This document shows, one piece after another, positions 17,355-30,178 of a stretch of DNA of 64,000 nucleotides. Source of the stretch: Ochrobactrum sp. Q0168 (lineage in GTDB: Bacteria > Pseudomonadota > Alphaproteobacteria > Rhizobiales > Rhizobiaceae); the NCBI RefSeq assembly GCF_016427605.1, contig NZ_JAELXQ010000002.1, forward strand, positions 766,032-830,031, written 5' to 3'. Position 1 is the first letter of the stretch; the number at the start of each line of letters is the position of its first letter. The position numbers and the translations under genes were made by a program. The notes below the pieces were generated by a model. That model searched no databases and was not told the DNA's origin. It saw only the letters and a program-made list of their open reading frames with translations.

Positions 17355-18518
17355 ATGTCCTTTGATGGTAATCTGAAAGCGTTTCCCTCCGTCCGCGAGC
17401 ATTACGACGCCATGGTCGCAGCCGGCGATGTGGAGGCCGATCCCGCGCAGCTGGAACTCACCGACCGCTACGACCGGCTGATCGAGGAAATTTGCACCAA
17501 GCGGCTTTCGCGCAAGTCCAGCGCGCTGGGCTGGCTGTTCGGCAAGCGCAAGCAGGCGCAGGACATCGTCAAGGGGCTGTATGTCCATGGCGAGGTCGGG
17601 CGCGGCAAGACCATGCTGATGGACATGTTCTTTTCGCTTCTGCCCGTCGAGCGTAAACGCCGCGCGCATTTCAACGATTTCATGGCCGATGTGCATGATC
17701 GCATCAATGCGCATCGTCAGGCCCTGAAGCGCGGCGAGACCAAGCAGGACGATCCGATCCCGCCGGTGGCCGATGCGTTGAGCGCGCAGGCCTGGGTGCT
17801 GTGCTTTGACGAATTCACCGTCACCGATATTGCCGATGCGATGATCCTGTCGCGCCTGTTCAGCGCGCTTTTCGCGCGCGGCGTCGTGCTCATCGCCACG
17901 TCGAATGTCGCGCCGGACAATCTCTATCGCGACGGCCTGAACCGCCAGCTGTTCCTGCCTTTCGTCGATATTCTCAAGAAGCATGTCGATGTGATCAATC
18001 TGGATTCGCGTACCGACTACCGGCTGGAAAAGCTCGATTTGCAGCCGGTCTATCTATCCCCGCTGGGTGGAGAGACCACAAAGCGGATGGATGCCGCCTG
18101 GGCCGCGCAGAAGGACGGCATGGAAGAAAGGCCGGACACGATCCGCATCAAGGGGCGTGACGTCGAGGTGCCGCGTGCCGTTCCGGGTGCGGCGCGTTTC
18201 AGCTTCGAGCAACTGTGCAGCCGCCCGCTCGGCGCTACGGATTATCTGGCCATCGTCGATCGCTATTCGACGCTCTTCATCGACAATGTGCCGATGCTCG
18301 ACCTGTCGCGGCGCAATGAAGCCAAGCGCTTCATCTTGCTGGTGGACGTTCTCTACGATCACCATGCCCGCGTATTCATCACGGCGGAAGCGCAGCCGGA
18401 AAAGCTCTATGTCGCAAAAAGCGGCACGGAGGCATTCGAATTCGACCGCACCGCGTCGCGCCTTTTCGAAATGCAGAGCGCCGAATATCTCTCGCAGATG
18501 CCGGAGAAGGCCGGGTAA
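17355..18518 (+). CDS. zapE: cell division protein ZapE (AFG1-like ATPase)
   Basis: AAA-family ATPase of 387 residues, related to E. coli ZapE, which associates with the Z-ring, and to mitochondrial AFG1/LACE1. Walker A VHGEVGRGKTMLMDMFF (about residues 76-92), Walker B WVLCFDEFTVTDIADAMIL, sensor region VVLIATSNVAPDNLYRDGLNR. In Rhizobiales it commonly lies just upstream of mdh, as here. A 556-base gap separates it from mdh, so mdh probably has its own promoter. Confidence 0.94.
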   Translation: MSFDGNLKAFPSVREHYDAMVAAGDVEADPAQLELTDRYDRLIEEICTKRLSRKSSALGWLFGKRKQAQDIVKGLYVHGEVGRGKTMLMDMFFSLLPVERKRRAHFNDFMADVHDRINAHRQALKRGETKQDDPIPPVADALSAQAWVLCFDEFTVTDIADAMILSRLFSALFARGVVLIATSNVAPDNLYRDGLNRQLFLPFVDILKKHVDVINLDSRTDYRLEKLDLQPVYLSPLGGETTKRMDAAWAAQKDGMEERPDTIRIKGRDVEVPRAVPGAARFSFEQLCSRPLGATDYLAIVDRYSTLFIDNVPMLDLSRRNEAKRFILLVDVLYDHHARVFITAEAQPEKLYVAKSGTEAFEFDRTASRLFEMQSAEYLSQMPEKAG

Positions 18519-20037
<1,519 letters not shown>

Positions 20038-20046
20038 TATCCAGAC

Positions 20047-20086
20047 AAGGCCGGATGCCCTGTTTTGAACGGGGCTCCGGCCTTTT
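20047..20086 (+). terminator. hairpin between mdh and sucC
   Basis: Stem AAGGCCGGA-GCCC / GGGGC-TCCGGCCTT followed by TT. It looks like an intrinsic terminator with a short U-tract, so it may attenuate or process rather than fully stop the mdh-suc transcript. Confidence 0.65.
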
Positions 20087-20163
20087 CCGGCTGTCAATAT
20101 TGGTCGAAGATTTGGGCCGTACCGGTTCGCCAAACGAACCGGGAATCCGTAGAGGACAACCAG

Positions 20164-21360
<1,197 letters not shown>

Positions 21361-21363
21361 GGC

Positions 21364-22266
21364 ATGTCCATTCTCGTCAACAAGGACACCAAGGTTCTCG
21401 TACAGGGCCTGACCGGCAAGACCGGTACTTTCCACACCGAACAGGCGCTTGCCTATTACGGCACGCAAATGGTCGGCGGTATCCATCCGAAGAAGGGTGG
21501 CGAAACCTGGGAAGGCTCGAAGGGCGAAAAGCTCCCGATCTTCGCAACCGTCGCCGAAGCCAAGGAACGCACGGGCGCCGACGCTTCCGTGATCTACGTT
21601 CCGCCAGCAGGTGCTGCCGACGCGATCATCGAAGCCATCGAAGCTGAGATCCCGTTCATCGTCTGCATCACCGAAGGCATTCCGGTCATGGACATGGTTC
21701 GCGTCAAGGAGCGTCTGGAACGCTCGAAGTCGCGCCTGCTCGGACCGAACTGCCCGGGCATCCTGACCCCTGAAGAATGCAAGATCGGCATCATGCCGGG
21801 CAATATCTTCAAGAAGGGTTCGGTGGGTGTTGTATCCCGCTCCGGCACGCTTACCTATGAAGCTGTGTTCCAGACCTCGAACGAGGGCCTCGGCCAGACC
21901 ACCGCTGTCGGTATCGGCGGCGACCCGGTCAAGGGCACCGAGTTCATCGACGTGCTGGAAATGTTCCTGGCCGACGATGAAACCAAGTCGATCGTCATGA
22001 TCGGTGAAATCGGCGGTTCGGCTGAAGAAGATGCGGCCCAGTTCCTCAAGGACGAAGCCAAGCGCGGTCGCAAGAAGCCGATGGTCGGCTTCATCGCTGG
22101 CCGTACGGCTCCTGCCGGACGCACCATGGGCCATGCCGGCGCCGTGATCTCCGGCGGCAAGGGCGGAGCGGAAGACAAGATTGCAGCGATGGAATCGGCT
22201 GGCATCCGTGTCTCCCCGTCGCCTGCGCAGCTTGGCAAGACGCTGGTTGAAGTCCTCAAGGGCTGA
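21364..22266 (+). CDS. sucD: succinyl-CoA synthetase subunit alpha
   Basis: Alpha subunit carrying the CoA site and phosphohistidine, 300 residues. N-terminal [20 protein letters not shown] binds Co[20 protein letters not shown] is the family signature, and the active-site His is in [18 protein letters not shown] near residue 257. Pairs with sucC 3 bases upstream. A strong hairpin follows at 22287. Confidence 0.97.
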   Translation: MSILVNKDTKVLVQGLTGKTGTFHTEQALAYYGTQMVGGIHPKKGGETWEGSKGEKLPIFATVAEAKERTGADASVIYVPPAGAADAIIEAIEAEIPFIVCITEGIPVMDMVRVKERLERSKSRLLGPNCPGILTPEECKIGIMPGNIFKKGSVGVVSRSGTLTYEAVFQTSNEGLGQTTAVGIGGDPVKGTEFIDVLEMFLADDETKSIVMIGEIGGSAEEDAAQFLKDEAKRGRKKPMVGFIAGRTAPAGRTMGHAGAVISGGKGGAEDKIAAMESAGIRVSPSPAQLGKTLVEVLKG

Positions 22267-22608
22267 GACTGACTGAGTTTGAATATCCCGGCGGCGGCGA
22301 AAGCCGCTGCCGGGTTTGGCATAACAAAAACATATTGAAGCCGGATACCGGGCCTTAAGGGCCGGGCTTTAAAGGAATGACAGGCATTCGCGGTCATTCT
22401 TCGGTGTCGAGCACATAGACCGGGTGGTTTTGACAATTGCGTCGGAACAGATTGCTGCGGTCGCGTAGAAACGAGTTTTGCCGGGGTCTGTTGTGGTTCC
22501 TCCCCGGCGGCGTGAGGGATGAAGGTTTCGGCAACGAACTTCCGGGAACTTCCGGCCCGCGCAGATGAGCTACTGACAAGGAGACGGAGCAAAGCTCCGG
22601 ATTAGGTT
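22267..22608. other. 342-base region between sucD and sucA
   Basis: No gene seen. It holds the sucD hairpin (22287-22317) and, near its end, a small hairpin between the sucA Shine-Dalgarno and start codon. The size and hairpin suggest that sucA may also have its own promoter here, but no clear -35/-10 was found. Confidence 0.55.
22287..22317 (+). terminator. hairpin after sucD
   Basis: CCCGGCGGCGGC (22287-22298), GAAA loop, GCCGCTGCCGGG (22303-22314), then TTT. Very stable stem with a GNRA-type tetraloop but a short U-tract; could be a partial terminator or an mRNA-stabilising hairpin. Confidence 0.65.
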
Positions 22609-22611
22609 ATG
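22578..22611 (+). promoter_or_regulatory. sucA ribosome-binding site with hairpin spacer
   Basis: AAGGAG at 22578-22583 lies 25 bases before the ATG at 22609, too far for normal use. Between them CGGAGC-AAA-GCTCCG (22585-22599) can fold, shortening the effective spacing to about 10. The only nearer candidate, AGG at 22604-22606, is 2 bases from the ATG and too close. Confidence 0.5.
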
Positions 22612-25611
22612 GCAAGGCAAGAACAGGCCAACGACGTTTTCGCCCTTACCTCGTTCCTCTATGGCGGCAACGCCGATTATATCGAGGAGCTGTACGCCAA
22701 GTATGAGGATGATCCGAATTCGGTTGATCCGCAGTGGCGCGATTTCTTCGCGAAGCTGGGCGATAATGCCGAAGATGTGAAGAAGAACGCGCAAGGCGCA
22801 AGCTGGACCAGAAAAAACTGGCCGATTGCCGCCAATGGCGAACTCGTCTCCGCGCTCGACGGCAACTGGGCCGAAGTCGAAAAGCATGTCACCGACAAGC
22901 TGAAGGGCAAGGCCGCCAAGGGCGACGACAAGGCTGCCGCAGCGCTTTCCGCCGAAGAGATTGCACAGGCCGCACGCGACAGCGTTCGCGCCATCATGAT
23001 GATCCGCGCCTATCGCATGCGCGGCCATCTGCATGCCAATCTCGATCCGCTCGGTCTCGCTGAAAAGCCGAACGATTATAACGAGCTGGAGCCGGAAGCT
23101 TACGGCTTTACGCCTGCCGACTACAATCGCAAGATTTTCATCGACAATGTGCTCGGCCTCGAATACGCGACCGTGCCGGAAATGCTCGACATTCTGAAGC
23201 GCACCTATTGCGGCACGATCGGCGTCGAGTTCATGCATATTTCCGATCCGGCTGAAAAGGCCTGGATTCAGGAACGCATCGAAGGTCCGGATAAGAAGGT
23301 TGCTTTCACGCCCGAAGGCAAGAAGGCCATCCTGTCGAAGCTCATCGAAGCGGAAGGCTTCGAGCAGTTCATCGACGTCAAGTACAAGGGCACCAAGCGT
23401 TTCGGCCTCGATGGCGGTGAATCGCTGATCCCGGCACTCGAACAGATCGTCAAGCGCGGCGGTCAGATGGGCCTCAAGGAAGTCGTGCTCGGCATGGCGC
23501 ACCGTGGCCGTCTGAACGTGCTTTCGCAGGTCATGGGCAAACCGCACCGCGCCATCTTCCACGAGTTCAAGGGCGGCTCCTATGCGCCGGATGATGTGGA
23601 AGGTTCGGGCGACGTGAAGTACCATCTTGGCGCTTCGTCGGACCGCGAGTTCGACGGCAACAAGGTTCACCTGTCGCTGACCGCCAACCCGTCGCATCTT
23701 GAAATCGTCAATCCGGTTGTCATGGGCAAGGCCCGCGCCAAGCAGGATCTGCTTGTCGGCCGCACCCGCGACGACATGGTTCCGCTGACCGAACGCGCCA
23801 AGGTTTTGCCGCTGCTGCTGCACGGCGATGCCGCTTTCGCTGGTCAGGGCGTGGTTGCCGAGTGCCTCGGTCTTTCCGGCCTCAAGGGTCACCGCGTCGG
23901 CGGCACGCTGCATTTCATCATCAATAACCAGATCGGCTTCACCACCAATCCGGCTTTCTCGCGTTCTTCGCCTTATCCGTCCGACGTGGCGAAGATGGTC
24001 GAAGCGCCGGTCTTCCACGTCAATGGCGACGATCCGGAAGCCGTGGTGTTCGCGGCCAAGGTTGCGATGGAATTCCGCATGACTTTCCACAAGCCGGTGG
24101 TCGTGGACATGTTCTGCTACCGTCGCTTCGGCCACAATGAAGGCGACGAACCGTCCTTCACCCAGCCGTTGATGTACAAGGAAATCCGCGCGCACAAGAC
24201 GACGGTTCAGCTCTATAGCGAAAAGCTGATTGCCGAAGGCCTGATCACCCAGGCCGATGTCGACAAGATGCGCGCCGACTGGCGCGAAAAACTCGAAATC
24301 GAGTTCGAAGCCGGACAGAGCTACAAGCCGAACAAGGCCGACTGGCTGGACGGCGCCTGGGCTGGTCTGCGCACGGCGGACAATGCCGACGAGCAGCGCC
24401 GCGGCAAGACCGGCGTTCCGATCAAGACGCTCAAGGAAATCGGCAAGAAGCTGGTTGAAGTGCCGCAGGACTTCCACGTCCACCGCACCATCCAGCGCTT
24501 CCTCGATAACCGCGCCAAGATGATGGAAACCGGTGAAGGCATCGATTGGGCGACCGCTGAATCGCTTGCCTTCGGCACGCTCGTCGCGGAAGGCCATCCG
24601 ATCCGTCTTTCGGGTCAGGACGTGGAACGCGGCACCTTCTCGCAGCGTCACACGGTTCTCTACGATCAGGAAAACCAGAACCGCTACACGCCCCTGAACA
24701 ATATTCAGAAGGGTCAGGCGATCTACGAAGCCATCAACTCGATGCTTTCGGAAGAAGCGGTGCTCGGCTACGAATATGGTTATTCACTGTCCGATCCGCG
24801 CGCGCTGGTTCTCTGGGAAGCCCAGTTCGGCGATTTTGCCAACGGTGCGCAGGTCGTGTTCGACCAGTTCATCTCGTCGGGCGAGCGCAAGTGGTTGCGT
24901 ATGTCCGGTCTCGTCTGCCTTCTGCCGCACGGCTATGAAGGTCAGGGTCCGGAACATTCGTCGGCTCGTCTGGAACGTTATCTCCAGCTCTGCGCTGAAG
25001 ATAATATGCAGGTTGCCAACGTTACGACGCCGGCTAACTACTACCATATTCTGCGCCGCCAGATGAAGCGTGACTTCCGCAAGCCGCTCATCATGATGAC
25101 GCCGAAGTCCCTGCTGCGCCACAAGCGCGCCGTATCGAGCCTCAGCGAACTGTCGGGCGATTCCTCGTTCCACCGTCTGCTGTGGGACGACGCGCAGTAC
25201 AACAAGGGCGACGAAGGCATCAAGCTTCAGAAGGACGCCAAGATCCGTCGCGTCGTGCTCTGCTCGGGCAAGGTCTATTACGACCTCTTCGAAGAGCGTG
25301 AAAAGCGCGGTATCGACGATGTCTACCTGCTGCGCGTGGAACAGCTCTACCCGTTCCCGGCCAAGGCACTCATCAACGAGCTGTCGCGTTTCCGCCATGC
25401 GGAGATCGTCTGGTGTCAGGAAGAGCCGAAGAACATGGGTGCGTGGTCGTTCATCGATCCGTATCTGGAATGGGTGCTGGCGCATATCGATGCCAAGCAT
25501 CAGCGCGTCCGTTACACGGGCCGCCCGGCTGCCGCTTCTCCGGCAACCGGCCTGATGTCGAAGCATCTTGCGCAGCTTGAGGCTTTCCTTGAGGATGCGC
25601 TCGGCAACTGA
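22609..25611 (+). CDS. sucA: 2-oxoglutarate dehydrogenase E1 component
   Basis: Thiamine-diphosphate-dependent E1 subunit of the 2-oxoglutarate dehydrogenase complex, 1000 residues. N-terminal FLYGGNADYIEELYAKYEDDP anchors E1 to the complex; LGMAHRGRLNVLSQVMGKP and GDAAFAGQGVVAE are ThDP-region motifs; RRFGHNEGDEPSFTQPLMY is the family signature. The C-terminal half has HGYEGQGPEHSSARLERYLQL and the transketolase-like C domain. E2 (sucB) lies 93 bases downstream; E3 (lpd) follows three interposed genes. Confidence 0.97.
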   Translation: MARQEQANDVFALTSFLYGGNADYIEELYAKYEDDPNSVDPQWRDFFAKLGDNAEDVKKNAQGASWTRKNWPIAANGELVSALDGNWAEVEKHVTDKLKGKAAKGDDKAAAALSAEEIAQAARDSVRAIMMIRAYRMRGHLHANLDPLGLAEKPNDYNELEPEAYGFTPADYNRKIFIDNVLGLEYATVPEMLDILKRTYCGTIGVEFMHISDPAEKAWIQERIEGPDKKVAFTPEGKKAILSKLIEAEGFEQFIDVKYKGTKRFGLDGGESLIPALEQIVKRGGQMGLKEVVLGMAHRGRLNVLSQVMGKPHRAIFHEFKGGSYAPDDVEGSGDVKYHLGASSDREFDGNKVHLSLTANPSHLEIVNPVVMGKARAKQDLLVGRTRDDMVPLTERAKVLPLLLHGDAAFAGQGVVAECLGLSGLKGHRVGGTLHFIINNQIGFTTNPAFSRSSPYPSDVAKMVEAPVFHVNGDDPEAVVFAAKVAMEFRMTFHKPVVVDMFCYRRFGHNEGDEPSFTQPLMYKEIRAHKTTVQLYSEKLIAEGLITQADVDKMRADWREKLEIEFEAGQSYKPNKADWLDGAWAGLRTADNADEQRRGKTGVPIKTLKEIGKKLVEVPQDFHVHRTIQRFLDNRAKMMETGEGIDWATAESLAFGTLVAEGHPIRLSGQDVERGTFSQRHTVLYDQENQNRYTPLNNIQKGQAIYEAINSMLSEEAVLGYEYGYSLSDPRALVLWEAQFGDFANGAQVVFDQFISSGERKWLRMSGLVCLLPHGYEGQGPEHSSARLERYLQLCAEDNMQVANVTTPANYYHILRRQMKRDFRKPLIMMTPKSLLRHKRAVSSLSELSGDSSFHRLLWDDAQYNKGDEGIKLQKDAKIRRVVLCSGKVYYDLFEEREKRGIDDVYLLRVEQLYPFPAKALINELSRFRHAEIVWCQEEPKNMGAWSFIDPYLEWVLAHIDAKHQRVRYTGRPAAASPATGLMSKHLAQLEAFLEDALGN

Positions 25612-25625
25612 TCCGGGTTATAGTT

Positions 25626-25653
25626 CTGGAGCGGTTTTTCGAAACTGCTCCAG
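25626..25653. repeat. short palindrome between sucA and sucB
   Basis: CTGGAGC ... GCTCCAG with inner GGTTT/AAACT around TTCG. The GAGCGGTTT core is shared with the element at 30179-30280, so it is probably a fragment of the same dispersed family. May form a processing hairpin in the sucAB transcript. Confidence 0.6.
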
Positions 25654-25704
25654 CCTGAATTGAACACAAAATCCAAAGTTTGAAGATCAACGGAAGAAGA
25701 AACC

Positions 25705-26937
25705 ATGGCCACCGAAATTCGCGTTCCCACGCTTGGGGAGTCCGTTACTGAGGCAACCATCGGAAAATGGTTCAAGAAGGTTGGCGATGCCGTCGCCATC
25801 GACGAACCGCTGGTGGAACTGGAAACCGATAAGGTGACAGTGGAAGTTCCGGCTGCTGCTGCTGGCGTGCTGGCTGAAATCGTGGCCAAGGAAGGCGACA
25901 CGGTAGAAGTCAACGCTCTGCTGGGCCAGATTTCCGGTGAGGGTGCGGTTGCCGCTCCCGCTCCGAAGAAGGAAGAAGCCAAGCCTGCCGCCGCGGCGCC
26001 TGCTGCAGCCGCTGCACCGGCTGCTTCGACGTCTTCAGGCCCAGCCATGCAGCCAGCCCCTGCCGCTTCCAAGCTTCTGGCTGAAAGCGGTCTGTCCGCC
26101 GATCAGGTTGAAGGCTCGGGCAAGCGCGGTCAGGTTCTGAAAGGCGACGTTCTTGACGCCATCGCAAAGGGTGTTTCGGCTGCTCCGGCACCGGTCGCAG
26201 CCGCTGCTCCACGTCCGGCTTCGTCGGCTGACGATGCATCGCGTGAAGAACGCGTGAAGATGACCCGTCTGCGCCAGACCATCGCGAAGCGTCTGAAGGA
26301 TGCGCAGAACACTGCCGCCATGTTGACGACCTATAACGAAGTCGACATGTCCGCCGTCATGGAACTGCGCACCAAGTACAAGGACGTCTTCGAAAAGAAG
26401 CATGGCGTGAAGCTCGGCTTCATGGGCTTCTTCACGAAGGCCGTGACCCATGCGCTGAAGGAAATCCCGGCTGTTAACGCCGAGATCGATGGCACCGACA
26501 TCATCTACAAGAACTTCGCGCATGTCGGCATGGCTGTCGGCACCGACAAGGGTCTTGTGGTTCCGGTCATCCGCGACGCCGATCAGCTTTCGATCGCTGG
26601 CGTGGAAAAGGAACTGGGTCGTCTGGCGAAGGCAGCGCGCGACGGCACGCTCTCCATGGCTGACATGCAGGGCGGCACCTTCACCATCACCAATGGCGGC
26701 GTTTATGGCTCGCTGATGTCTTCGCCGATCCTCAATGCGCCGCAGTCGGGTATTCTCGGCATGCACAAGATCCAGGATCGTCCGGTTGTCGTCGGCGGCC
26801 AGATCGTGATCCGTCCGATGATGTATCTGGCTCTCAGCTACGATCACCGCATCGTGGACGGCAAGGAAGCCGTGACCTTCCTGGTCCGCGTCAAGGAAAG
26901 CCTGGAAGATCCGGAACGTCTGGTTCTCGATCTCTAA
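25705..26937 (+). CDS. sucB: dihydrolipoyl succinyltransferase (2-oxoglutarate dehydrogenase E2)
   Basis: Core E2 subunit, 410 residues. Lipoyl domain 1-80 with the lipoylated Lys in [13 protein letters not shown]; a flexible Ala/Pro-rich linker (about 82-112); an E1/E3-binding domain with [31 protein letters not shown]; a second Ala/Pro linker; and the catalytic domain with [20 protein letters not shown] containing the active-site His and Asp. Followed by a good terminator, so lpd must be expressed separately. Confidence 0.97.
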   Translation: MATEIRVPTLGESVTEATIGKWFKKVGDAVAIDEPLVELETDKVTVEVPAAAAGVLAEIVAKEGDTVEVNALLGQISGEGAVAAPAPKKEEAKPAAAAPAAAAAPAASTSSGPAMQPAPAASKLLAESGLSADQVEGSGKRGQVLKGDVLDAIAKGVSAAPAPVAAAAPRPASSADDASREERVKMTRLRQTIAKRLKDAQNTAAMLTTYNEVDMSAVMELRTKYKDVFEKKHGVKLGFMGFFTKAVTHALKEIPAVNAEIDGTDIIYKNFAHVGMAVGTDKGLVVPVIRDADQLSIAGVEKELGRLAKAARDGTLSMADMQGGTFTITNGGVYGSLMSSPILNAPQSGILGMHKIQDRPVVVGGQIVIRPMMYLALSYDHRIVDGKEAVTFLVRVKESLEDPERLVLDL

Positions 26938-26950
26938 GCTGGAATTCAGA

Positions 26951-26981
26951 AAAGCCGCCCGAATATGATCGGGCGGCTTTT
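26951..26981 (+). terminator. sucB terminator
   Basis: AAAGCCGCCCGA (26951-26962) / TCGGGCGGCTTTT (26969-26981), 6-base loop; classic intrinsic terminator 14 bases after the sucB stop. Confidence 0.88.
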
Positions 26982-27013
26982 CGGTCGGGATTGCGAGAAA
27001 CGGGATTTGCACG

Positions 27014-27427
27014 ATGGAGCCGGGTCTTTTCTCCTCTTCGCCCTACCTGCTGCTTGTCGGCTGGAGCGTGGTTTTGCTGGTGGCACATGTGCTGCTGCAG
27101 GCCATGACGGCGACGCGGGAGCTCGGCACCGACTGGAATGCCGGTCCCCGCGACGAAGGGCTGAAGCCTTCTGGCGCCATTGCCGGTCGTGCGGAACGGG
27201 CATCCGCCAATTTCCGCGAAACCTATCCGGGTTTTATCGCGCTGGCGCTGGCTTTGGTGCTGAAAAGCGATGCGGCGCAGTGGGGCCTTTACGGTGCCTG
27301 GCTCTGGTTTGCCTGCCGTATTGTCTATATTCCGCTTTATCTGGCGGGCATTCCCTATATCCGGTCGCTGATCTGGGTCGGCTCGATGGTCGGTCTGGGT
27401 GTCATGTTTCTGGCTTTGATTTTTTGA
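27014..27427 (+). CDS. MAPEG family membrane protein
   Basis: 137-residue membrane protein with four hydrophobic helices, fitting the MAPEG (eicosanoid/glutathione metabolism) family. The RAERASANFRETYPGF segment is the MAPEG-type signature (E-RA-NF-E). Bacterial members are usually of unknown substrate. It starts 33 bases after the sucB terminator and lies between sucB and lpd. Confidence 0.85.
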   Translation: MEPGLFSSSPYLLLVGWSVVLLVAHVLLQAMTATRELGTDWNAGPRDEGLKPSGAIAGRAERASANFRETYPGFIALALALVLKSDAAQWGLYGAWLWFACRIVYIPLYLAGIPYIRSLIWVGSMVGLGVMFLALIF

Positions 27428-27474
27428 TGGCTGCCTGCGCGGTCAATCGCGCATAGTGCAGCAAAGGAAAAGCG

Positions 27475-28113
27475 ATGCATCCCTATCTCTTCGAACTGGC
27501 CTCCCTGATGGCGATCTTCTCCTTTGCGATTGTTTCGCCGGGGGCCGATCTTGCCATGGTCATGCGCCAGTCCCTGATGCATGGCCGTCGCGAGGCGATT
27601 ATCACCAGTTTCGGGATCGGCGCGGCGCTAATGATGCATGTCACCTATACGGTGCTGGGTCTCGGCCTCATCATTTCCCAGTCGATCTATCTGTTCAACA
27701 TCGTCAAATGGTGCGGTGTGGCCTATCTGGTCTATATCGGCATCAAGGCGCTGCGCGCCGGCACGACGAAGATCGATGTCGAAACCGATGCGAAGGAGCC
27801 GCGCAAACAGCAGAGCTTTGCCAAGGCCTTCGGTCTTGGCTTTGCCGCCAATGCACTCAATCCGAAAGCCGTATTCTTCTTCCTGTCGATTTTCTCGACG
27901 GTCGTTCACGCGCATACGCCGACCGAAGTGAAGCTCGGTTACGGTGTCGTGATGGCCGCGGCGCTGATCAGCTGGTTTATCGGCGTCAGCATTTTCATGA
28001 CCACGCCGAAGATGCGCGCGGCCTTCTCGCGCGCTTCGAAATGGATCGATCGCACAAGCGGTGTTGTCTTCATCGCTCTGGGGCTTAAACTTGCCACCGA
28101 AAAGGCTATGTAA
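27475..28113 (+). CDS. LysE/RhtB family amino-acid exporter
   Basis: 212-residue inner-membrane translocator with about six hydrophobic segments. N-terminal IVSPGADLAMVMRQSLMHGRREA (conserved PGP-like turn, here PGAD), KWCGVAYLVYIGIKALR and GFAANALNPKAVFFFLSIFS are LysE/RhtB landmarks. Substrate unknown. Small gaps on both sides suggest co-transcription with the MAPEG gene and the following exported protein. Confidence 0.9.
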   Translation: MHPYLFELASLMAIFSFAIVSPGADLAMVMRQSLMHGRREAIITSFGIGAALMMHVTYTVLGLGLIISQSIYLFNIVKWCGVAYLVYIGIKALRAGTTKIDVETDAKEPRKQQSFAKAFGLGFAANALNPKAVFFFLSIFSTVVHAHTPTEVKLGYGVVMAAALISWFIGVSIFMTTPKMRAAFSRASKWIDRTSGVVFIALGLKLATEKAM

Positions 28114-28158
28114 GAAGCAATTGATTTGCTGCCGGACAAACTCAAGGAGAACCGACAG

Positions 28159-28701
28159 ATGCATGTTGCAGTTAAGCTTCTCAAAATAACGGCCGCTTCG
28201 GTCGTTGCCGCATCGGTGTTCTCGACTGCGGTGCAGGCCGCATGCACGCAGAATCGCGGCATCTATCAGGACCGCGACGGCGCCTATACGCTGACGTTCC
28301 GGCCTGAAATGCCGAACGACCTCAAGATGACGCCCGCGCCGAGCAATGAATTCACGATCACGGCCAATGACAAGCCGGACTTCAAGCTGAGCGGCATGGT
28401 GATCTGGCCGGAAGAGGGCGTGGCGCGGCCCTATGCCCTCATCACCTATAATTGCAAGGGCGACGGTTCCAATGCGGAAGACCTCGATGATTGCAGCATC
28501 TGGCAGAGCGTCATCTATGCGTTGAAGGAAGGCGCGGAAGCCGAAGTTCTGCCCAAGGCGGATGAGCCAGCCGCGCAGGCGGTGCTGTTCCCCGATCTGG
28601 TGACAGCTCTCGACGGCTATGATTTTGGAGCGGCGAAACCCGAAAAACCGCTTCAGTGGGAAGTGTTCCGCTTTCAGGGATGCACCCCGGATGAAAACTG
28701 A
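28159..28701 (+). CDS. hypothetical exported protein
   Basis: 180 residues with a signal peptide (VKLLKITAASVVAASVFSTAVQA, cleavage after VQA near residue 27), so likely periplasmic. Mature protein starts ACTQNRGIYQDRDGAYTLTF; the four Cys in the mature part (ACTQ, YNCKG, DDCSI, QGCTP) could form two disulfides. Start is ATG 28159 after AAGGAG; the ORF can be extended to 28126 but without a ribosome-binding site. I recognise no family. Lies just upstream of lpd on the same strand. Confidence 0.8.
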   Translation: MHVAVKLLKITAASVVAASVFSTAVQAACTQNRGIYQDRDGAYTLTFRPEMPNDLKMTPAPSNEFTITANDKPDFKLSGMVIWPEEGVARPYALITYNCKGDGSNAEDLDDCSIWQSVIYALKEGAEAEVLPKADEPAAQAVLFPDLVTALDGYDFGAAKPEKPLQWEVFRFQGCTPDEN

Positions 28702-28768
28702 CCGGCAGTTCTCACGAATGCCGGTTCCAAACGAATAACGTTCAGGAAAGACTGAAAAGGGTAATTCA

Positions 28769-30172
28769 ATGTCTTATGATGTGGTTGTCATCGGTACGGG
28801 CCCCGGCGGTTATGTCGCCGCAATCAAGGCCGCGCAGCTCGGTCTTTCGGTTGCCGTGGTGGAAAAGCGCAAGACCTTCGGCGGCACCTGCCTCAATGTC
28901 GGCTGCATTCCGTCCAAAGCGCTTCTGCATGCATCGGAAGTGTTTGCCGAGGCTGGCCATTCCTTCGATACGCTGGGCGTGGAAGTGTCGCCCAAGCTCA
29001 ATCTGACAAAGATGCTGGCCCACAAGGACGCGACCGTGAAGGCCAATGTGACGGGCGTGGAATTCCTGTTCAAGAAGAACAAGATCACCCCTTACATCGG
29101 CACCGGCAAGATCGTCGCCAAGGGCAAGGTTTCCGTGACCGCCGAAGACGGCAAGGTTGAGGAAATCGAAGCCAAGAACATCATCATCGCCACGGGTTCC
29201 GATGTCGCCGGTATTCCGGGCGTCAAGGTCGACATCGATGAGAAGACCATCGTTTCCTCGACCGGCGCTCTGTCCTTCGACAAGGTGCCGGGTCATCTGG
29301 TCGTCGTCGGCGGCGGTGTGATCGGTCTGGAACTCGGTTCGGTCTGGGCGCGTCTCGGCGCGAAGGTCACGGTCGTCGAGTATCTCGACAAGGTGCTGGG
29401 TGCGATGGACGGCGAAGTCTCCAAGCAGTTCCAGCGTCTGCTCGAAAAGCAGGGCATTGCCTTCAAGCTCAGCGCGAAAGTGACGGGCGTTGAAAAGTCC
29501 GGGAAGGGCGCAAAGGTCACCTTCGAGCCGGTCAAGGGCGGCGATGCGGAAGTGCTCGAAGCCGATGCCGTTCTGATCTCCACGGGCCGTCGTCCTTACA
29601 CGGATGGTCTTGGCCTTCAGGAAGCAGGCGTCACCGTCGATGATCGCGGCCGCGTGGCGATTGACGACCATTGGCGCACCAATGTCGAGGGCATTTACGC
29701 CATCGGCGACGTGGTGCAGGGCCCGATGCTGGCGCACAAGGCTGAAGACGAAGGCATTGCCGTTGCTGAAATCATTGCCGGTCAGGCCGGTCATGTGAAT
29801 TTCGATGTCATTCCAAGCGTTGTCTACACCCAGCCGGAAGTGGCTTCCGTCGGCAAGACCGAAGAAGAACTGAAAGCTGCGGGTATCGAATACAAGGTCG
29901 GCAAGTTCCCGTTCACGGCCAATGGCCGCGCGCGCGCCATGCTGCACACCGACGGTTTCGTGAAAATCCTTGCCGACAAGGCGACGGATCGTGTTCTGGG
30001 CGCGCATATCCTCGGCTACAATGCCGGTGAAATGATCCACGAACTGGCCGTTCTGATGGAATTCGGCGGTTCTTCGGAAGATCTGGCCCGCACCTGCCAT
30101 GCGCATCCGACCATGTCGGAAGCCGTGCGCGAATCCGCTCTGGCGACCTTCGCCAAGCCGATCCATATGTAA
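28769..30172 (+). CDS. lpd: dihydrolipoyl dehydrogenase (E3)
   Basis: FAD-dependent E3 reoxidising lipoamide for 2-oxo acid dehydrogenases, 467 residues. FAD motif [17 protein letters not shown], redox-active pair [14 protein letters not shown] (about residues 42-47), NAD motif [20 protein letters not shown], and the C-terminal His-Glu pair [19 protein letters not shown]. Its position after sucAB suggests it serves 2-oxoglutarate dehydrogenase; it may also serve others. Confidence 0.97.
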   Translation: MSYDVVVIGTGPGGYVAAIKAAQLGLSVAVVEKRKTFGGTCLNVGCIPSKALLHASEVFAEAGHSFDTLGVEVSPKLNLTKMLAHKDATVKANVTGVEFLFKKNKITPYIGTGKIVAKGKVSVTAEDGKVEEIEAKNIIIATGSDVAGIPGVKVDIDEKTIVSSTGALSFDKVPGHLVVVGGGVIGLELGSVWARLGAKVTVVEYLDKVLGAMDGEVSKQFQRLLEKQGIAFKLSAKVTGVEKSGKGAKVTFEPVKGGDAEVLEADAVLISTGRRPYTDGLGLQEAGVTVDDRGRVAIDDHWRTNVEGIYAIGDVVQGPMLAHKAEDEGIAVAEIIAGQAGHVNFDVIPSVVYTQPEVASVGKTEEELKAAGIEYKVGKFPFTANGRARAMLHTDGFVKILADKATDRVLGAHILGYNAGEMIHELAVLMEFGGSSEDLARTCHAHPTMSEAVRESALATFAKPIHM

Positions 30173-30178
30173 TCTCTT

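Noticed and set aside
22570..24651. 693-codon minus-strand ORF
   Set aside because: Antisense shadow of sucA; His/Asp-rich, low-complexity translation typical of reversed GC-rich codons.
28766..30166. 466-codon minus-strand ORF
   Set aside because: Exact antisense of lpd.
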